64,000 nucleotides of DNA from Synanceia verrucosa (taxonomy: Eukaryota; Chordata; Actinopteri; Perciformes; Synanceiidae): the NCBI GenBank assembly GCA_029721515.1, contig CM056550.1, forward strand, positions 29,728,619-29,792,618, given 5' to 3'. The notes beneath the pieces are model-generated. The model worked only from the letters and a program-made list of their open reading frames with translations, was not told the DNA's origin and made no database searches. This document shows, piece after piece, positions 36,501-51,400 of the stretch (its first letter is position 1; each line of letters opens with the position of its first letter). Made by a program: the position numbers and the translations under genes.

Positions 36501-39500
36501 ACTCCTCCTCTGTTCGTGAAAGGCTGCTGGGCTCTTCAGTGCTGCATGGAGAGGAGAGAGAGGAGCGATGAATGCAGCTCACAAGGATGCTGATGCTCCT
36601 TTGAACAAGTGACACCGTGAGAACAGATTCAGCGACAGAGGAAGACAGATCCAAAGCAGAAGTGGCTGCAGAACGAGCAGGTCAGGAGGGCTACACTAAC
36701 CACACACTCTATTTACAGTAGATCAGTAGACTGATGGGTCACTGAGTGTGTGCAGTAATTACATGACACCTCCATTATCACAAAATATTATATCTGCAAA
36801 AGATTTCACAAGCTTAAATGAAAACATACTCTCCTCTGAGCGCTCCCTTTATTCCATACAGGTTTACACATATTCTTCCTCTTAGCCTGAACTGAGAAAA
36901 AACTTAGTTTGAATCTTTTTTGGGTATACAACAATTGAATTTTGGGAGAATATCAATCCTGCCAAATTGAGCAAAACCAACTATTTGTGCATATATTCTG
37001 ATTAAACTCTGACATACGTTCATTAGTCAACACTTGATAAATTTATGGCCATTTTAAATAGAAAATGCTACTGATATGCAGCAACATTTGTGGTGCATTT
37101 TGAGATCTGTAGCTAGCAGACTTCCAAAACTATTGCAAAGGCTGTCAGTCTGCACTAAGTCAGAGGGATGGACAGCAGCTGGGAGTCTGAGGGACATTAA
37201 TTCTTGATGACTTGTAGTCTGGAGTGGATTGTTGAAATGGAGCAAGGAGACAGAGCAAGTAAGGACTGATTAACTGCTGCACTCAAAGCAAATCTACATT
37301 CTCCGCTGTGCTCAGCCATGAAGGTCTTTTATGTGCCTGGTAAATGGGTGGGGGTGTGGATGAAAACATGTATTTATGTATTGTTAGCCGGCCAGTTACA
37401 GCCATTTTAGTTTATTTTTTTTAATATCAAAAGACTTCATCAAAAAAGTCAAGATGGGTGGATGGAAAAGCTAAACAGACACAAACAAATGTTCTCTATA
37501 TTTAGGGAAGGATATTGGGAGGTCAGTGACAGTTACGATGATGCAACATAGCATTCATCAGATTGGTCAAGAGCTGGTGAAATCGCCCTCCAAATGGTAT
37601 GTGAGTGTTGTGCGTCAACTGTACATGTGCCACAGGGGACTGGGTGGAGGTGGGAGGCATTCCTCAGATCATGAGTCCTAATGTCCAAACAAGAGGACCT
37701 ACATACCAGCTGTGATGTAACCAGCGGTCAAGAGCACAACAAAACAGACAACTGGTCACTATCTGCTGCTCAAAGTCAACCACATTTTTGCTTATGAAAT
37801 AAGGAGGTGACTAATACAACTTTGTTGGAATATCAAACCTTTTATTGAGAATCAGGCAGTCACTGACGTTAATGGAAAGTAAAACTTGCATTTAACTGTT
37901 CTGTAATGTATTTCATAAGACAGTTAGAAAAACTTGGGCAACTCCAAGTGTTTCCTCAACCACTGAAAAGACAGAATCAATATAATCCAGCTCATAACGT
38001 CGCTCTGACATGTTTCAGCAGCAAGTATGAAATGTACTTGAATGTCTGAGCTGTCACTATTTTATACTTATGCAGCTCACAGAAACAATACAAAAATCCA
38101 TCTGAAATTGTGTGTCTGGCCAGATACAATGCAGCAGAGTGTCTGCCCACCTTTCTCAAAATTACCTATTGATTCAGCGATGCTCCTTATAAGATGGTGC
38201 TCATAATGCACAATTTGATCTGATCCTGCAGAGTGGAGTTGAAATCCTTTCACTCAATTTGCTGGATTACTACACCGTATGAAAAACAAGACACCACTGG
38301 TGTTTGTTCATTCATTTATCTGCATATGTAAACCTTTCCTAATTTTGTGCAATCTTGTGTACACTGTCCAGAAATACCCTGCTTCACACTTACATAGTTG
38401 ATACTGACACTGCAGCAAGTGCTTGTTCAATAACACCCAGACGGCTGTTACTGACGGAGGGTGGAAAGTTACTTATTCACTTCACCTACAGCGGCAAAAC
38501 CAGTATGATCACTGACCCTTCATCAGTTCCCAGCATTCACTAAGCATCAGATGATGAGGCAATTAGACACAGAGTTGTGTGGCAGTGTCACTTAACCATT
38601 TGTGTGACGTCATGTTGTGCAGTTCAACCCCCCAACGTAGCAAAAGTAGACTACAAGCTTAAAAATCATTGTTTGAGGCCAAAGTGTTTTTGCGATCTTG
38701 ACATTTCAAACCATACTTGGGCTTGACAACAAAAGACGGAGGGACTCTTTCTCCAAAAGTTGACTCTCACCACACAACACAATTTCAATCAGTCAGTAAA
38801 AGACGATGCACCAGCCTCACTCTTTATGATCTTCACTGTCCTGTAATTCAATTCGCAGAATGTTTTGGTTTCTTCATCTGTCATGCAAGCAGCGACTCAT
38901 TGACAGCTATTTTTTGCAAATAACCTCTCCATCTCTCCTTGAGACTCACCTAGAGTATTCAGTGCATCTTTAGTTTCGCTGTCTGAGTGGGAGCTAACAG
39001 TTTGGTTTCCTGCTCCACTTTGGAGATCTTTTTCTACTCTACAATCACAGGATAAAGTACCTAACATTTTTCTTTATAAAGAGCTTGGTGCTTACCACCC
39101 ATAGCTCCATTCTACACAGAAACAGATATATATACCTCTTGTGATGTGCGGAACTCTGAAACAGGAAGTGGATACTGCAGAAGAGGAAGCTGTCCTATTT
39201 GATAACACAAAGTGGTGCAAAGACACCGCTGAGTATGATACATGCAGATTGCACATACTCAAATAGAACTTTAAAAAACAAACAAACAAACAAAAAAAAA
39301 AACAAACTATAACACATGTAGACATTTTTGGCAAAAACCTGGATGCAAAAAAAAAAGTCCTAATGTTTGCAGAACATAAGAGCCTTAAAGCAGACTTACG
39401 TGGCATGATCCCTTGGCTGACCAGTTCCTCTCGTGTTCGTCTCTGTTGGAGTTTGAGCTGGAGGACTGCATCGAGACAGAGGAGGTCAGGAGGGAGAAGA

Positions 39501-40424
39501 AGGAGAAAAAGAGAGGATCAGTGTCGGGTGAAGAATAAGAAACTGCAGTGATAGGAGCTCTGAGCGCTTCCTTATTTTCTCTTTTTGTCCAATGATCAGC
39601 AATCCGTTCGCTACATTAAGATAAACAACAACCATGCACGGGAACCCACATGCATTTGGAGAGATGTGAAGAGGACCTGCACCCGGCACCCAGTTCATCC
39701 TCCCATTTCCGCCTTCACGCGAAGCTCAGAGGCAGAGGAGGCGGGTACAAGTAGGGTGTGAGCTGCGTTCTACACACTCACTTCCTGTTTCTGGACTTTT
39801 TCTTACTTGTATTTCTGTTCCAAGTGTGTGCAGATGTGTACGGAAAAAAAACAGTACAGTACAATCAGAAGTATCAGTAAGATGAGAGAAAAAGGAGCAT
39901 TTTAGAGTGCAGACTGAAATGAGACCAGCCTCGTCGATTAGAGAGTAGTTAAAAAAAAAAAGCACATGTGGGCTGGTTGCACCGTCATTTCAAAACAGGA
40001 AGCACTTGTTACATAATGTGCAGAGACTGTTAAGGAACAAAGCGCAGAACAAAATTAGGACCAGTATGGCTAGTTAGTTAATGAACTTAAGTTAGTTAGA
40101 CCAGGGAGAGAGCATGAAGAGTTTTACAGAATGGCAATGAAATCTGGACACAGCAACAAGAGCATGAACTCATCATCTACAGTGAGAATTTAGGGAAGTG
40201 ACCCTTCAGTCAGTCACACAGATAACGACAGAAACATCACTGACCATGACAAGAACAGCAACAATTGTGTGTGTGTTTTTTTTAATTACCATTTTAGACA
40301 TAGATTACAGTGTTTACTGTAATAACAAACTCATTCCCTCCTCTGATATTATCAAACACTATTTTTTTCACCAACATTCAGCTTGACTGCAATCAGCTGA
40401 GACTTTTTTATGTACTAGCTGTCC

Positions 40425-40471
<47 letters not shown>

Positions 40472-43400
40472 GTGTAACACACCACTGAGGCTTCCCAAGC
40501 ATTTCTGTGCAGTGTTGAGTCTGCTATATAAGCAGCACCTGTTCCTGACCACTGACAAAGTGACATCACCGGTGATCACTAAGCCAGCTAAGCTGCTAGC
40601 TGTTCCTTATAGCCACTGGCTGTGTTATGACAAAGGATACAGACCTGGACAGAAACAGTGTGAGTTCTATGAAATAACATCAGAGCCTGTGCACTTAAAT
40701 GTCACTCCCAGACACTAAATCCCTGCTCCCCCTCTGCTGTATTTACATGAGTGCAAGCTCTACATCGTGAGGGATTGGGCCATCGCTAGTGACTCCCCCC
40801 CTAGAGGCAATATCATGTCAGCTCACATTCAGAGACGTAAACACTGAAACCTAAACATAGCCATGCAAGTCCACGTACATGTTACACCAGAAGGTAAAAG
40901 ATTAACATTTTCCCATAGCGCCTGAACACATGGACAAACACTTCAGAGACACACATGCTGCCTGAAGTGAACACACACAAATACAGAACCAGTGGCAGAG
41001 AGCATGATGGGATGCCAAGCCACTTGGCAAACCCAGGGATGAGGTTTATTCTGGGAGAGAATCTCCAGACTTTCCCTCTATCCCAGCCCATGCTCCCTCC
41101 TCGTATTCGTTCACAGACAGGACACTGGTTAACTTATTTATTCTCTCTATCCTGCTGCACTTTCTCTCTCATTCCTCTCTCTTTATTCCACATCTCTGCC
41201 AGTAAATTAACTCCAAGTTAGTCTAGTGGCCACAGTGGCTCGAGACAGCTACTAACACCAGTTTATCAACCAACTGAACTGCTACAGAAAAAAGTAGAGA
41301 TGTTACTACAGAAAAAAAACAAACTAAAATGACAAAGCAAGAGCCACAAATTTCTCAGCAGTTACAAGTTTCATGGTTAACACCCCATATATAGTGGAGG
41401 TGCTAGGTGAGAAAAGCTGCAGTGGTGTTAAAATTGTAGGCTGATGTGGGAAAACCCACAATAGTGCAGCAATAACTAAATTATCTACAAATAACAAAAA
41501 AGCACAGCACCCACATACTAAACATAAATACAGAAGCCAGAAACTGTTGGTTTCAAAATCATTATCATAAAGTTAGCTTTGCATTGTATCAGAAGGATAA
41601 ATGGCAACTTTCTTAATAATAAAATTAGTAATAATTAATAGTCTAAGTATTCATGTGCAGTTTGTTTTAATACAACCAGATTATTGCACTGCATGTTCTC
41701 CTGCCTTAACATGATTTGCCACAGAGGAACCTTGTTTCATGTGTGTATGTAAACAGCCAGCGGTGATGCTGATGGTTCTTTAACTGTCAGTGGATTGCTG
41801 CATTGAATATGCCTTCATCTGATTCAGGTTTGAGGGCCATTTTAATTTAAGAATGAGAGGGAAAAGGCAGGGCACTTTTATTGGGATACTAGGCCACAGC
41901 CAAAACTGGCCTCTGCGCTAAAAAGTTAGAGCCAAAGAACACAGAGGGAGAGGAGCATTTACAGTTTTTACATGAAGAACAGGAAGCAAGTGAAAAAACT
42001 AAAGAAAATGTACCATATCCAATATAACAAGATATATTCAATGTAACCCATTACCACTGATCAAATCCTGATCAAGTGTCGAGCAGATCCGTCTCACAGC
42101 TGCAAACCATGACACAGCATGACAGCTGTTAGATGTTTCTGGTGTGCATACAGCGACACAGAGGTCCCAGACATGACGGTCCACTTTAAAACAACACCCT
42201 TGACAATGTAAAAGCTGTGAGGCAAGGAGGGACCCGAGCATTAGGTTTAAGGTTAGAGAGGCGTCGGAGAGGGGGAAGGAAGAGGTCATAGAGGTAGAGC
42301 CAAGTTCTTGGTGGCCAACTAGGCTAATCCTGCTGCGCTCACTTGTCACCAGATCTGCTCAAACATGCCTGAGTTCGTCACTGTCCCCAAAGACCCCGCT
42401 GGCTTGGCACGGCTAAGACTTCAGGCACACACGGACCATAGCAGCCCACAAGAAGGCAGGAAGCTCCACACCTACACATGATGACCAGAAACATAGAGGA
42501 TCACACTGACGCACAAGTCTACCAGACGCTCTGCCAGCGATGTTGGGGTCGGCGCTGTCATTGGAAATGTTTTATTCGGAAAGCCTGTTAATGTTCTCCG
42601 ACATGAGCTCATCGTTTGCACATTTACTGCGTTCGATTGTATCTGATGAACAGGAAGATGAGTGCTGTGGCCAATCACGGCAAATGTTTCACACATCAGT
42701 GAGAGCAAAGAGAGGCTAGAAGGCAGGAACAATACAAGGTTAAGGCCAATCACTGGAATCACTGCCACCTTCGCACACACTGCTGCTGCTGGGAAGCCAG
42801 ATGACAACAGGAGAGGCTGCAGTGAATACTAATCATCTCAAAGTTTAAGGAGGATGAGTCAAATTCCCAGAGCTTTCATGGATTTATGCAGTTCCTGTCA
42901 CTCACACTTTCTCCAAACATGATGCGTGCCTCCTTTGACGAATAATGACAAAGGTTAGCAGTTAGCAAAAAGCACCTGGAATAATAATGACAGTTGCAGC
43001 CTCATGTGTGCAACATTCTACCTGTTTTATGGTGCTGTAGAAATTCCTTCCACCTTTTTATTGTTATAATTTATCCCCCCTTGCTTTTCTATCGATATTT
43101 TCCATCTTCAATAATTCAGACTTCACAGGGATGTTTTGTTTCCGCTGTGACCCCTGCTTGTAATGCTTGAAATGTTGCACTGGAGCTCATTTTATCGTTG
43201 GACTGACTGAACCACTCCTAATTAGGCTATATGAGGTTGATATCTGATATTATGTCACTGTTGGCTGTCTTGAGCTGTCCCTTTCACTGGAAAAATATGT
43301 TTTTGTAAGCCGTTTTATTTTTAAGATTATTTTGGCTTTTTTTTTTCCTTTTATTTGACAGAGATGGTGATAGTCTTAAAAGAGGCAGAAACAGCTAGGC

Positions 43401-45294
43401 TCCCCAGTCCTGACATTTTTTTTTAAATGTGTAATCGCATCTAAATCCAAAAATGCTCAGTGGAAGTCTCACACCATTTGATACACAGCATAAAATATAC
43501 TCTTACTGCTGCTGCTACTATCATTACTACTACGAAAACAGAAAAAAATACTTCCAATCAAATGAAACACACCATTTATTTTAAGATAATTGTGTACTAA
43601 AGACAACATATATTCCATGTCTGCCAATTCATCCCACTAAATGCAGCACAATGTTCCTTACAACATATCCTGAGGTGGTTTTGTTCACCTGTAATGCTAA
43701 GAAGCAATGTTAATATGAGTGGGTGTCCATTTTGTTTGTTATTGTGCAGCCACATTCCTGCCAACGATAACACACTAGTCCACTGATCTGCAGGTGGAGA
43801 TAATATGCGAAGAAATGCCTCAAACTGCCAGCAATAGACAGGGAAGAAGGTTAACTTTAATTTTAAAATAACATGGAGTTGCAAATGTCTAAAGGATGAA
43901 GGAGGCAGGGTTTTTAGGTCTCCAGGTCTCTATACACATTTGTTTGTTTCTCACCAACAAAACCCTTTAAGACTGAAGTAATATACAATGTGACTTTGTA
44001 CACATGTGGTGCGTACACTTCCTCAATTCAGCACAGAGGTCAAGTCTGTCAGTCCACTGAGCAGGTTTACAAACAAGAACAGAAAACCACTTCTACTTCC
44101 TTCCTTCCTACTCAACCAAGTCTCTTATCTTTGGAAAAGCCCCACTAAATTTTTTGTGAAGCCATAACGTCCTGATATGAACCTGTGGACTGAACACGCG
44201 CACACATCATATATCAGATATCTTGTGTTTCCACTAATTATGTGTGGCTCTGGATCACCCACCTTCTTTAAGGCTGTGATAGACAAGTCTGTCGTGATCC
44301 ATCGTCAATCCTGCCTTCTCCATGTCTTCTCCCATTGGAGGAGAGCCCGGGGGGGAGGGCTCAAAGGACAGGCAATGGTTGGTGTCCAGCATTATCATTC
44401 AAAATGGATATAAATTACTTGGCAAACATTGAACTTCTCATTCAAAAGCTCCAAAGTCCCAAATGTTGGCTGCTCTGGCTGAAAAGGGGAGGAGAGATGA
44501 GTCCTTAATGTGTCACAACTGCCCCAGCTCTCCCTTCAATTAGCTGTCCTCTCTTTTCAAGGGAAGGACGTGACTGAAACGCTTCGAACCCCGTAGAGTC
44601 AAAGAAAATCTCCTTTTTAAGCCAAAACATGAAGGAAAAACCCGCAGATACAGCCTCTCCTCTCTTCTGTATCAGAGTAATCGATTGGTCTGCCTCAGAT
44701 TGTCTTATTCTCTTCCTCCTCCTGCTCTCTCCTTCCCTTGCAGTGGCAGCCGGCGAGTCACGACAGCCAGATAGACGAGGAAAAAGAAAAAGAGAGACGC
44801 AGATGAGAAGAACGAGGGAGTGGAGGGGAGGAAACTGAAAAAAGGCCAGTGACAGAGGAAGAGAAGACAGCAGTGAGGTCTGCAGAGAGAGAGAGAGAGA
44901 GGGGGAGAGAAAGAGAGAGAAAGAGCAAGAGAGAGGTAGAGAGAGAGGCTACTCTGGTTGCAGCTCCTCCTGAATCTCTGCACACACAAACAGGGAGTGC
45001 TGCTGATAAAGTTCTCCTGCTCAGCTGTTGCCATTCATTCACACTGTTACAGGCTAAGGGGGGTCTCTGTCTAATACATACCCACAAACACAGCATCCAG
45101 AGCAAAATCACAGGGCTGTCACGGAGGCTGCCTGTTCTTGAATACTTTCTAAACCTTGTAAAGCAGTGACTCATTTAATCTATGAACATTTTTATTGGAT
45201 GGGTGGAAACAGCAGGAACTGTTTTCAACGATGACATCATCTGACATAATCGACCTTTGTCAAAGATACTTGGGCGAACTGGATATGGGAATGA

Positions 45295-45330
<36 letters not shown>

Positions 45331-45338
45331 CGCTCGCT

Positions 45339-45406
<68 letters not shown>

Positions 45407-48400
45407 GACTTTTAGAAAGATTGATTGATATCCAATCACTGCTGCAGTTCTGAAGTGTTTTTTGTGCGGTGTGCCCTTGAGGAAAGGCGTCTCATTCAGA
45501 CAGGGACTCTATGAAATATGTTCTGAGAAAGAATGAGACTCCTATTGGACAGCAGATTAAACTTGAGGCATCCTAATCTGGTCTGAAAACATTTTTTTTC
45601 AGTCCAGTCCACCACCAAATGGTCTCTGGATCCCGCAGAACACTGATGGTAAACCCCGTCCCTGGTGGCCGCACCCCCTCCCCCTCTCTAAGCTCTATTT
45701 TAAATAGAAGGGCCAGCTGGCTATAAGGGTGCTATATTCAGCTTGGTATCACCTGTGCGCTCGCAGGGTAAGGTTACTTTGAGGCTCCCTGCAAATATAC
45801 ACACACGCAAACTTTGCAGCTGCATTTCCCTGTGCGAAATCAATGTTTTATGAGGAGCGATATAAAGGGAGATGAGTTGCTTTCATAGCTTTTATTTCAA
45901 TATACATACAACACAGAGGGAACCTATTAATAAAACAATAGATCTAAGTATAAATAGTAAATAAGAAAACTCAGTGCAGTGTTTTTCTATCACAGGTGAC
46001 ACATGCACGCACGCACACACACGACAACCACCTTGAACAGACGGTGACTGGCAATCTGTGATAACTGTCTGTTCATGAGTGTGTGATTAAAGTCCACCTG
46101 CTGTTATGATTCACAGTCTGAGCAGGAAACACAGAGATGACAACACGCACACAGGGATTAGGATGTCGCCGTGTGGGTTGAGCCAATCTCAGCGACACAC
46201 ACACCCATCATCAAATGACACACAGCATGCCAAACATGTCTGTGTATTTTCATCCTCGTGGATCAAATCCATTCACATTTTCACTTCCCTCAACTAGCAG
46301 TTTTTTCAAGGATGATTTTGAGATTTAAATCTTGTTTTCTACTTAACGAAACAAAACAAAACACACGGGTGAGGCCAATGGCAACTTAAACATCACAAGA
46401 GGATGACAATTCACAGCTGAGGAGGAATGTATAAATTCTGTTGTTCGATGATGATGATGTCATTGTAACGTTGACTGATAGGGTAAAGCATACAGAGGAG
46501 ATTTTTTTTAGGTTTTGTTAAATTAGGTTTTTTGGTCAGAGAGTGTGAAGTATACTTATGTTCTTTCCCATGACTTGACTACACTGATGTGTGGATGTGT
46601 GGATGGAAGCATGGGTATCTAGGAACTATGATAGCGCGTTTCCACAGGCGCGGTACGGTATGGCACGGCTCTACACAGTTGTGGCACTTTTCCACTAGTA
46701 CCTGGTACCTGGTACTAGGTACTTTTTTCGTACCTCCTCAGCCCTGGTTCCAAGTGAGCCGAAGCAATACTAAAACACGATGTCAGCCGACTGCCTTCCA
46801 CTGATTGGCCAATGAGTGTCGTCATTGGAAGTGGGACGTCCGATTGGACTATAAAAGGCAAAAACTCCACCATTTAAAAAAAAAACAAAAAAAAACTGCT
46901 TCGCTATTTTTACACTTCCTGGAGTCTTCTCTGTCTCTTTTCTTTCGCTTTGTACGTGACAGAAAGTCACGGAGTGAGCAACAAATACATGATCACGTCC
47001 TGCATTGTTTGTGTTGTTGTTGTTCTTCCTGGTTTTCTGTGTCGCATGCAAATGAAGTTTCGCGCTGCTGTATGGATATTGTAGAGATACTTTAGGGCAT
47101 GGCTACCTTGTGACTGACAGCGTTGTCCAGTTCAGTGTTTTTTTTTTTTTTAGATGATAATAGTTACACACTAAAATACAAGTCTGACTCTCAGGGGGAT
47201 TGGAAATGTTCAAAATGCACTACTGATAGATGATGTTTTTGAGTTCTGTTTGTGTTAAGTATTCTAGTCACAGCGATTACTGATGGTAAACTTAGCAAGA
47301 GGAATAAGCGGTCATGGTTCTGGCTTCGGGAAGATTCCAGTGAGTCGGCCTTGGACATCTTTATCTGGGTCTTTTTTTAATCCATCACTAAAAAACATTT
47401 CTGGGAATTAAACAAAAAGAAAAATGTTTTTGGCAAGCAGACAGGATACAATTACTGTATGAAGGTCTTGCCAAAATAGTGACTCCAAGACTTCCTGTGG
47501 ATGTGTAAATGAATAAATAAAATCTCCCCCACAGCTTCCAGCTGTTCATTATAACCTCGACCACCAGGTAAATATATCCAAAAAACATTTCTTGTAAAAT
47601 GGATCAGAAGAAATGGACAGAACTGAAGACAGAGTGTGGGTCCAAATGTGTCTGTACAGCCTTGATCAGAACATAATGCAGATCACACACACACACACAC
47701 ATAGATATCTCATTGTGTATTTATATATATAATAAATTTAATGGACAGACGAGGTTTGACCATGGGCGTCATGAACACTTAACACTAAATTGAACAGAAT
47801 CACCACTTTTTGTTCACTTCTTGCTGTGGCATTTCAACTATCAGCCCCACAATTCACCAGCCAAGCAGCTGCCATACATGACCTCCAAGTGATGCTTTGT
47901 TATCTTCAAAAATAGCATAAGTTGAGCCTATAATTTTTTTTTTTTTCCCTGCCGCAGTCATGGAACATCATGACTATTTTGACACAGAGCGTCCTTCAGC
48001 AGGACCAGCCAAAAAATAACCACACCACATTCCATTACTCTTCCCACAGCAAACAGTTATTTCCAGAAACCTCTTCCAATCATCATTAACAAACAAGACC
48101 AGGCAAGCATGATTCAGGTGAACCACACAGGAACATTTAAGAGTGACAATACTGCTTGCCTAAGAATTTCCATCTATAATTGGCACCGAAACTCAACAAC
48201 ATGCATCCCCATCCAGATCTATTGTATGTTGGACTCCTTTTGACAATTATCTTCCTGCCTTAGGCCTTTGTTGCCTCCTCTATTCCCACCTTTTTAATTT
48301 ACAGATTTTCTTCTGTTCTATCTCAACCCATTTTCCCTATAACACCCTGTTTATGCATGGCTACAACTTAATCAGAAACCTGTTTGGGTAACATTTGGCA

Positions 48401-51400
48401 CTACATCCAAAAATAATCCTGGGTCTTGAACTGGTTAACATTCTTGTCACAAGGAAGTTTTCACAAAAAAATGAATGAATGAAAAATGAATGAACTGATC
48501 AAAACCAAACCTGAAACTCAGCCAGGCCATTCACAAGACTAACACATCAGACCAGACATTAACATTCCAGCAGGGAAAAACAGAAGGTGTTTTTTCCTTT
48601 ACTTCCTGGTTGTCACCACCCCACCCCCACCCGCTCTGCTGGGGAACTTACTAGCACTGTTTGCATTTGGCTGTGACTCCACACTGACACCAGACCTGTG
48701 ATTTCTTAGCGTTGATCCACTGAACTGTAGAGACAGCCTCAGGAATCTAGTTAAATGCTATGTGAATGCTAAGGAGACTGGTACTGTAGCCGCATGGCAG
48801 CCATGAATGTAATCATGGGGAAAGAATCTGGAAAAAAAAACCAATGTAAATAATATCACGGTGCTACTGCAAGCCAGCACTTAATCACTTTGTGTACTGT
48901 GTTTACTCTGTGCCTGTACTGAAAGAGGTAAACTCAATCACCAGAAGCTTGTAAGACAACTCTGTGTGTACACATGAAGCAATTGTACAAGTCCTTCTGG
49001 GATATCAGATGTATAATCCCTCGCTGACCCAATGCTGCACTTTAGTCTTGTTTTAAGTCCCAAAAGGAATCATGCTTTATTCTATTTCCCACTGTTAAAA
49101 AAAAAATAATAAAAATAATTTAAAAAAAAAATCATCTACTATGGGCATGGCCACACCATGGTATCTTGGATTTTAGCTCATAAAAAGGGTGATCCCAGGG
49201 GACAATTATGTCAAACAAACACCAATAACAACGGAGCAACTGAGCCTTCAGCTCATGTGCACGCCCAAAACACGATAGGTTAATAACAGCCACATGAACA
49301 CTGGAACATTCTGTAGCGTCAAAGGTTCTTTGTTGCGTGGCCGTTGACCAGTCTGCAGCAAGCTGTCACACCTCGTCAACAAAACAGTCGACCAACTATG
49401 GTCTAATTGTGTCCTGTTGAAGGAGAGAGAGAAGAAGCCTCTATAAGCACAAGTGCTGAATGAAAGGAGAGGCCCAGGCCCACTGGCAGCTGTTAGCATC
49501 TGGTGAAATTAACCTTCCCTGCAAACCAGAGAGTGAAGTGAAGGTGGGACGGAGCAGGAGGAGGAGGAGGAGGAAGAAGGGGGGCAGAAGAGATTTGCAG
49601 AGGAGTATAGAGGCTGAGAGAGAAAAAAAAACTGGAGGGGGGTGTTCCCCGTCCAGTGATGATGACGGCAGCTTTGATGCAGACTGTTACATAACGCTTG
49701 CATCTGAAAAATCAGTTGGACTGTAACAAACCCCCTAACCTCCTGCCCCACTTAGGGGGAAACACTGCTTTCATTTCTCCTTTACATCTGGTTTCCATTT
49801 CAGTCCCACAACAACAGACTACTGGGCAGACTGGCTGCAAGAGGCTCTTACTGCAACAGAGGGAAAAGACAAATTTAAACAACCACTACTATGTCAAAGT
49901 GAGGGTAAGAGCATGTGGATAGAGACAGCTTTTACCAGGGATATGACAGACTCTCTGATACTGTATGTGTGCATTCTCGCAGGTGTTTCCCTCAGGTTGC
50001 TCTTTGCGTGTTCTATATGCCTTTTCTTCACAACTTGCCCTCTCCGCTTTATGTATATAACATCTAATAAAAGCCCAGGCTCTTAATTTGCTTCAGCGAC
50101 CAAGATGACAGGGTTTTATTAGATGTGGACCTTAAAAGGGACGCAGGTTGGATTGTCATGTAAAGAAAGAAAAGGGACCGTTTCTCTCCATTTGCACAAA
50201 TCCACACAAAACGTTTCAAGGTACAGTACGCACATTTGTTCCAACGCAATCTGGTTTATTGCTGATAAAAATGTCTGTTTTTCACTTTTTGATGCAGCTG
50301 ACTGGTCATATCTCAGAGACAGGCCATCTCACAGTATACAGACACAAAATGTGAAGTATGTTTTTTTTGTTTTTTTAAATCTATCTACCACCACCATCAC
50401 TGAAGCTCAAAGCCACTAAAAAATACGTTGTAAAGAGCATATGAACAAAGCCCCTGATGTCCATGATCATGGCAAAATCTGAGCACAGTGCAGCACAGTT
50501 TTTTTCATCTCGTCTGAAAGTAGGGGCATGTGCCGGCGGCCATGTTTTAAGATCGGAAAACTGATGAGACAGGATCCGAGCCCTGGAATCTCTGGAATCC
50601 CGTGATGCTGCTGATACCATCTACTGTCATCAACAGAGTTTTCCGGTGAGAAAAGCAGCTCGGATCCCACACTCACTGACATGTGATATGGCCTTCGACA
50701 GGTTTCTGTCCAAAGCATGTCTTGAAAATGTCTTGCATCCCCATGATGACGCCACCTCAGGCTCTCATCGACAGTGAATTTTCATGCGCGCATGGCTTGG
50801 AATCTGAGTCACTCCGACAGCACAACAAGCACACAGTGACCTCTGTCATGCTGTGTTCATTCATCAGTAATGGTGAGTGTTGGAAGGCTAATGGCTGTTC
50901 TATTATTCAAAAACACCAGAGCATGTTGAGTTGGGGACGAGACACAAAGTAATTCAAATTGGAAGCAGTGACGGAGGCAGAAATTGTGTTTTGGGTGGGC
51001 CATATTTTCCTATAAAAAAAAAAAAAAAAGGACACTAGGGATACACCTATCTGATATTGGTATCGGTGCCGATATTGAAGAAAATTCCAGCATGGGATCG
51101 TGACAATGGGCTCAATCCATAGGGACAGATCTATTCAGTGAAATTCTATGCTGTGCACTGTGAGCGACATCACGCGCTGGCGACACGCCGAGCAGAGACT
51201 CACATTTGTTTTCAAAATGGAGCAAGCAAAGTTTTGTGATATTTTTTTATAGAGCTGTCAAAATTAGCGATTTAGTTAACCCGATTAATCCGCATTCACT
51301 CTACGGCATGCGTGATGGTAACTCTACTTGGACAAACTTGCTGAATGCGTTGCCAGATACGTGCTGGCAGGCCATGAAGCAGAACTCCATTCAAGGAAAC

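Noticed and set aside
44705..45174. Ser/Leu-rich ORFs over the GA repeat
   Set aside because: Driven by the (GA)n tract; no other evidence.
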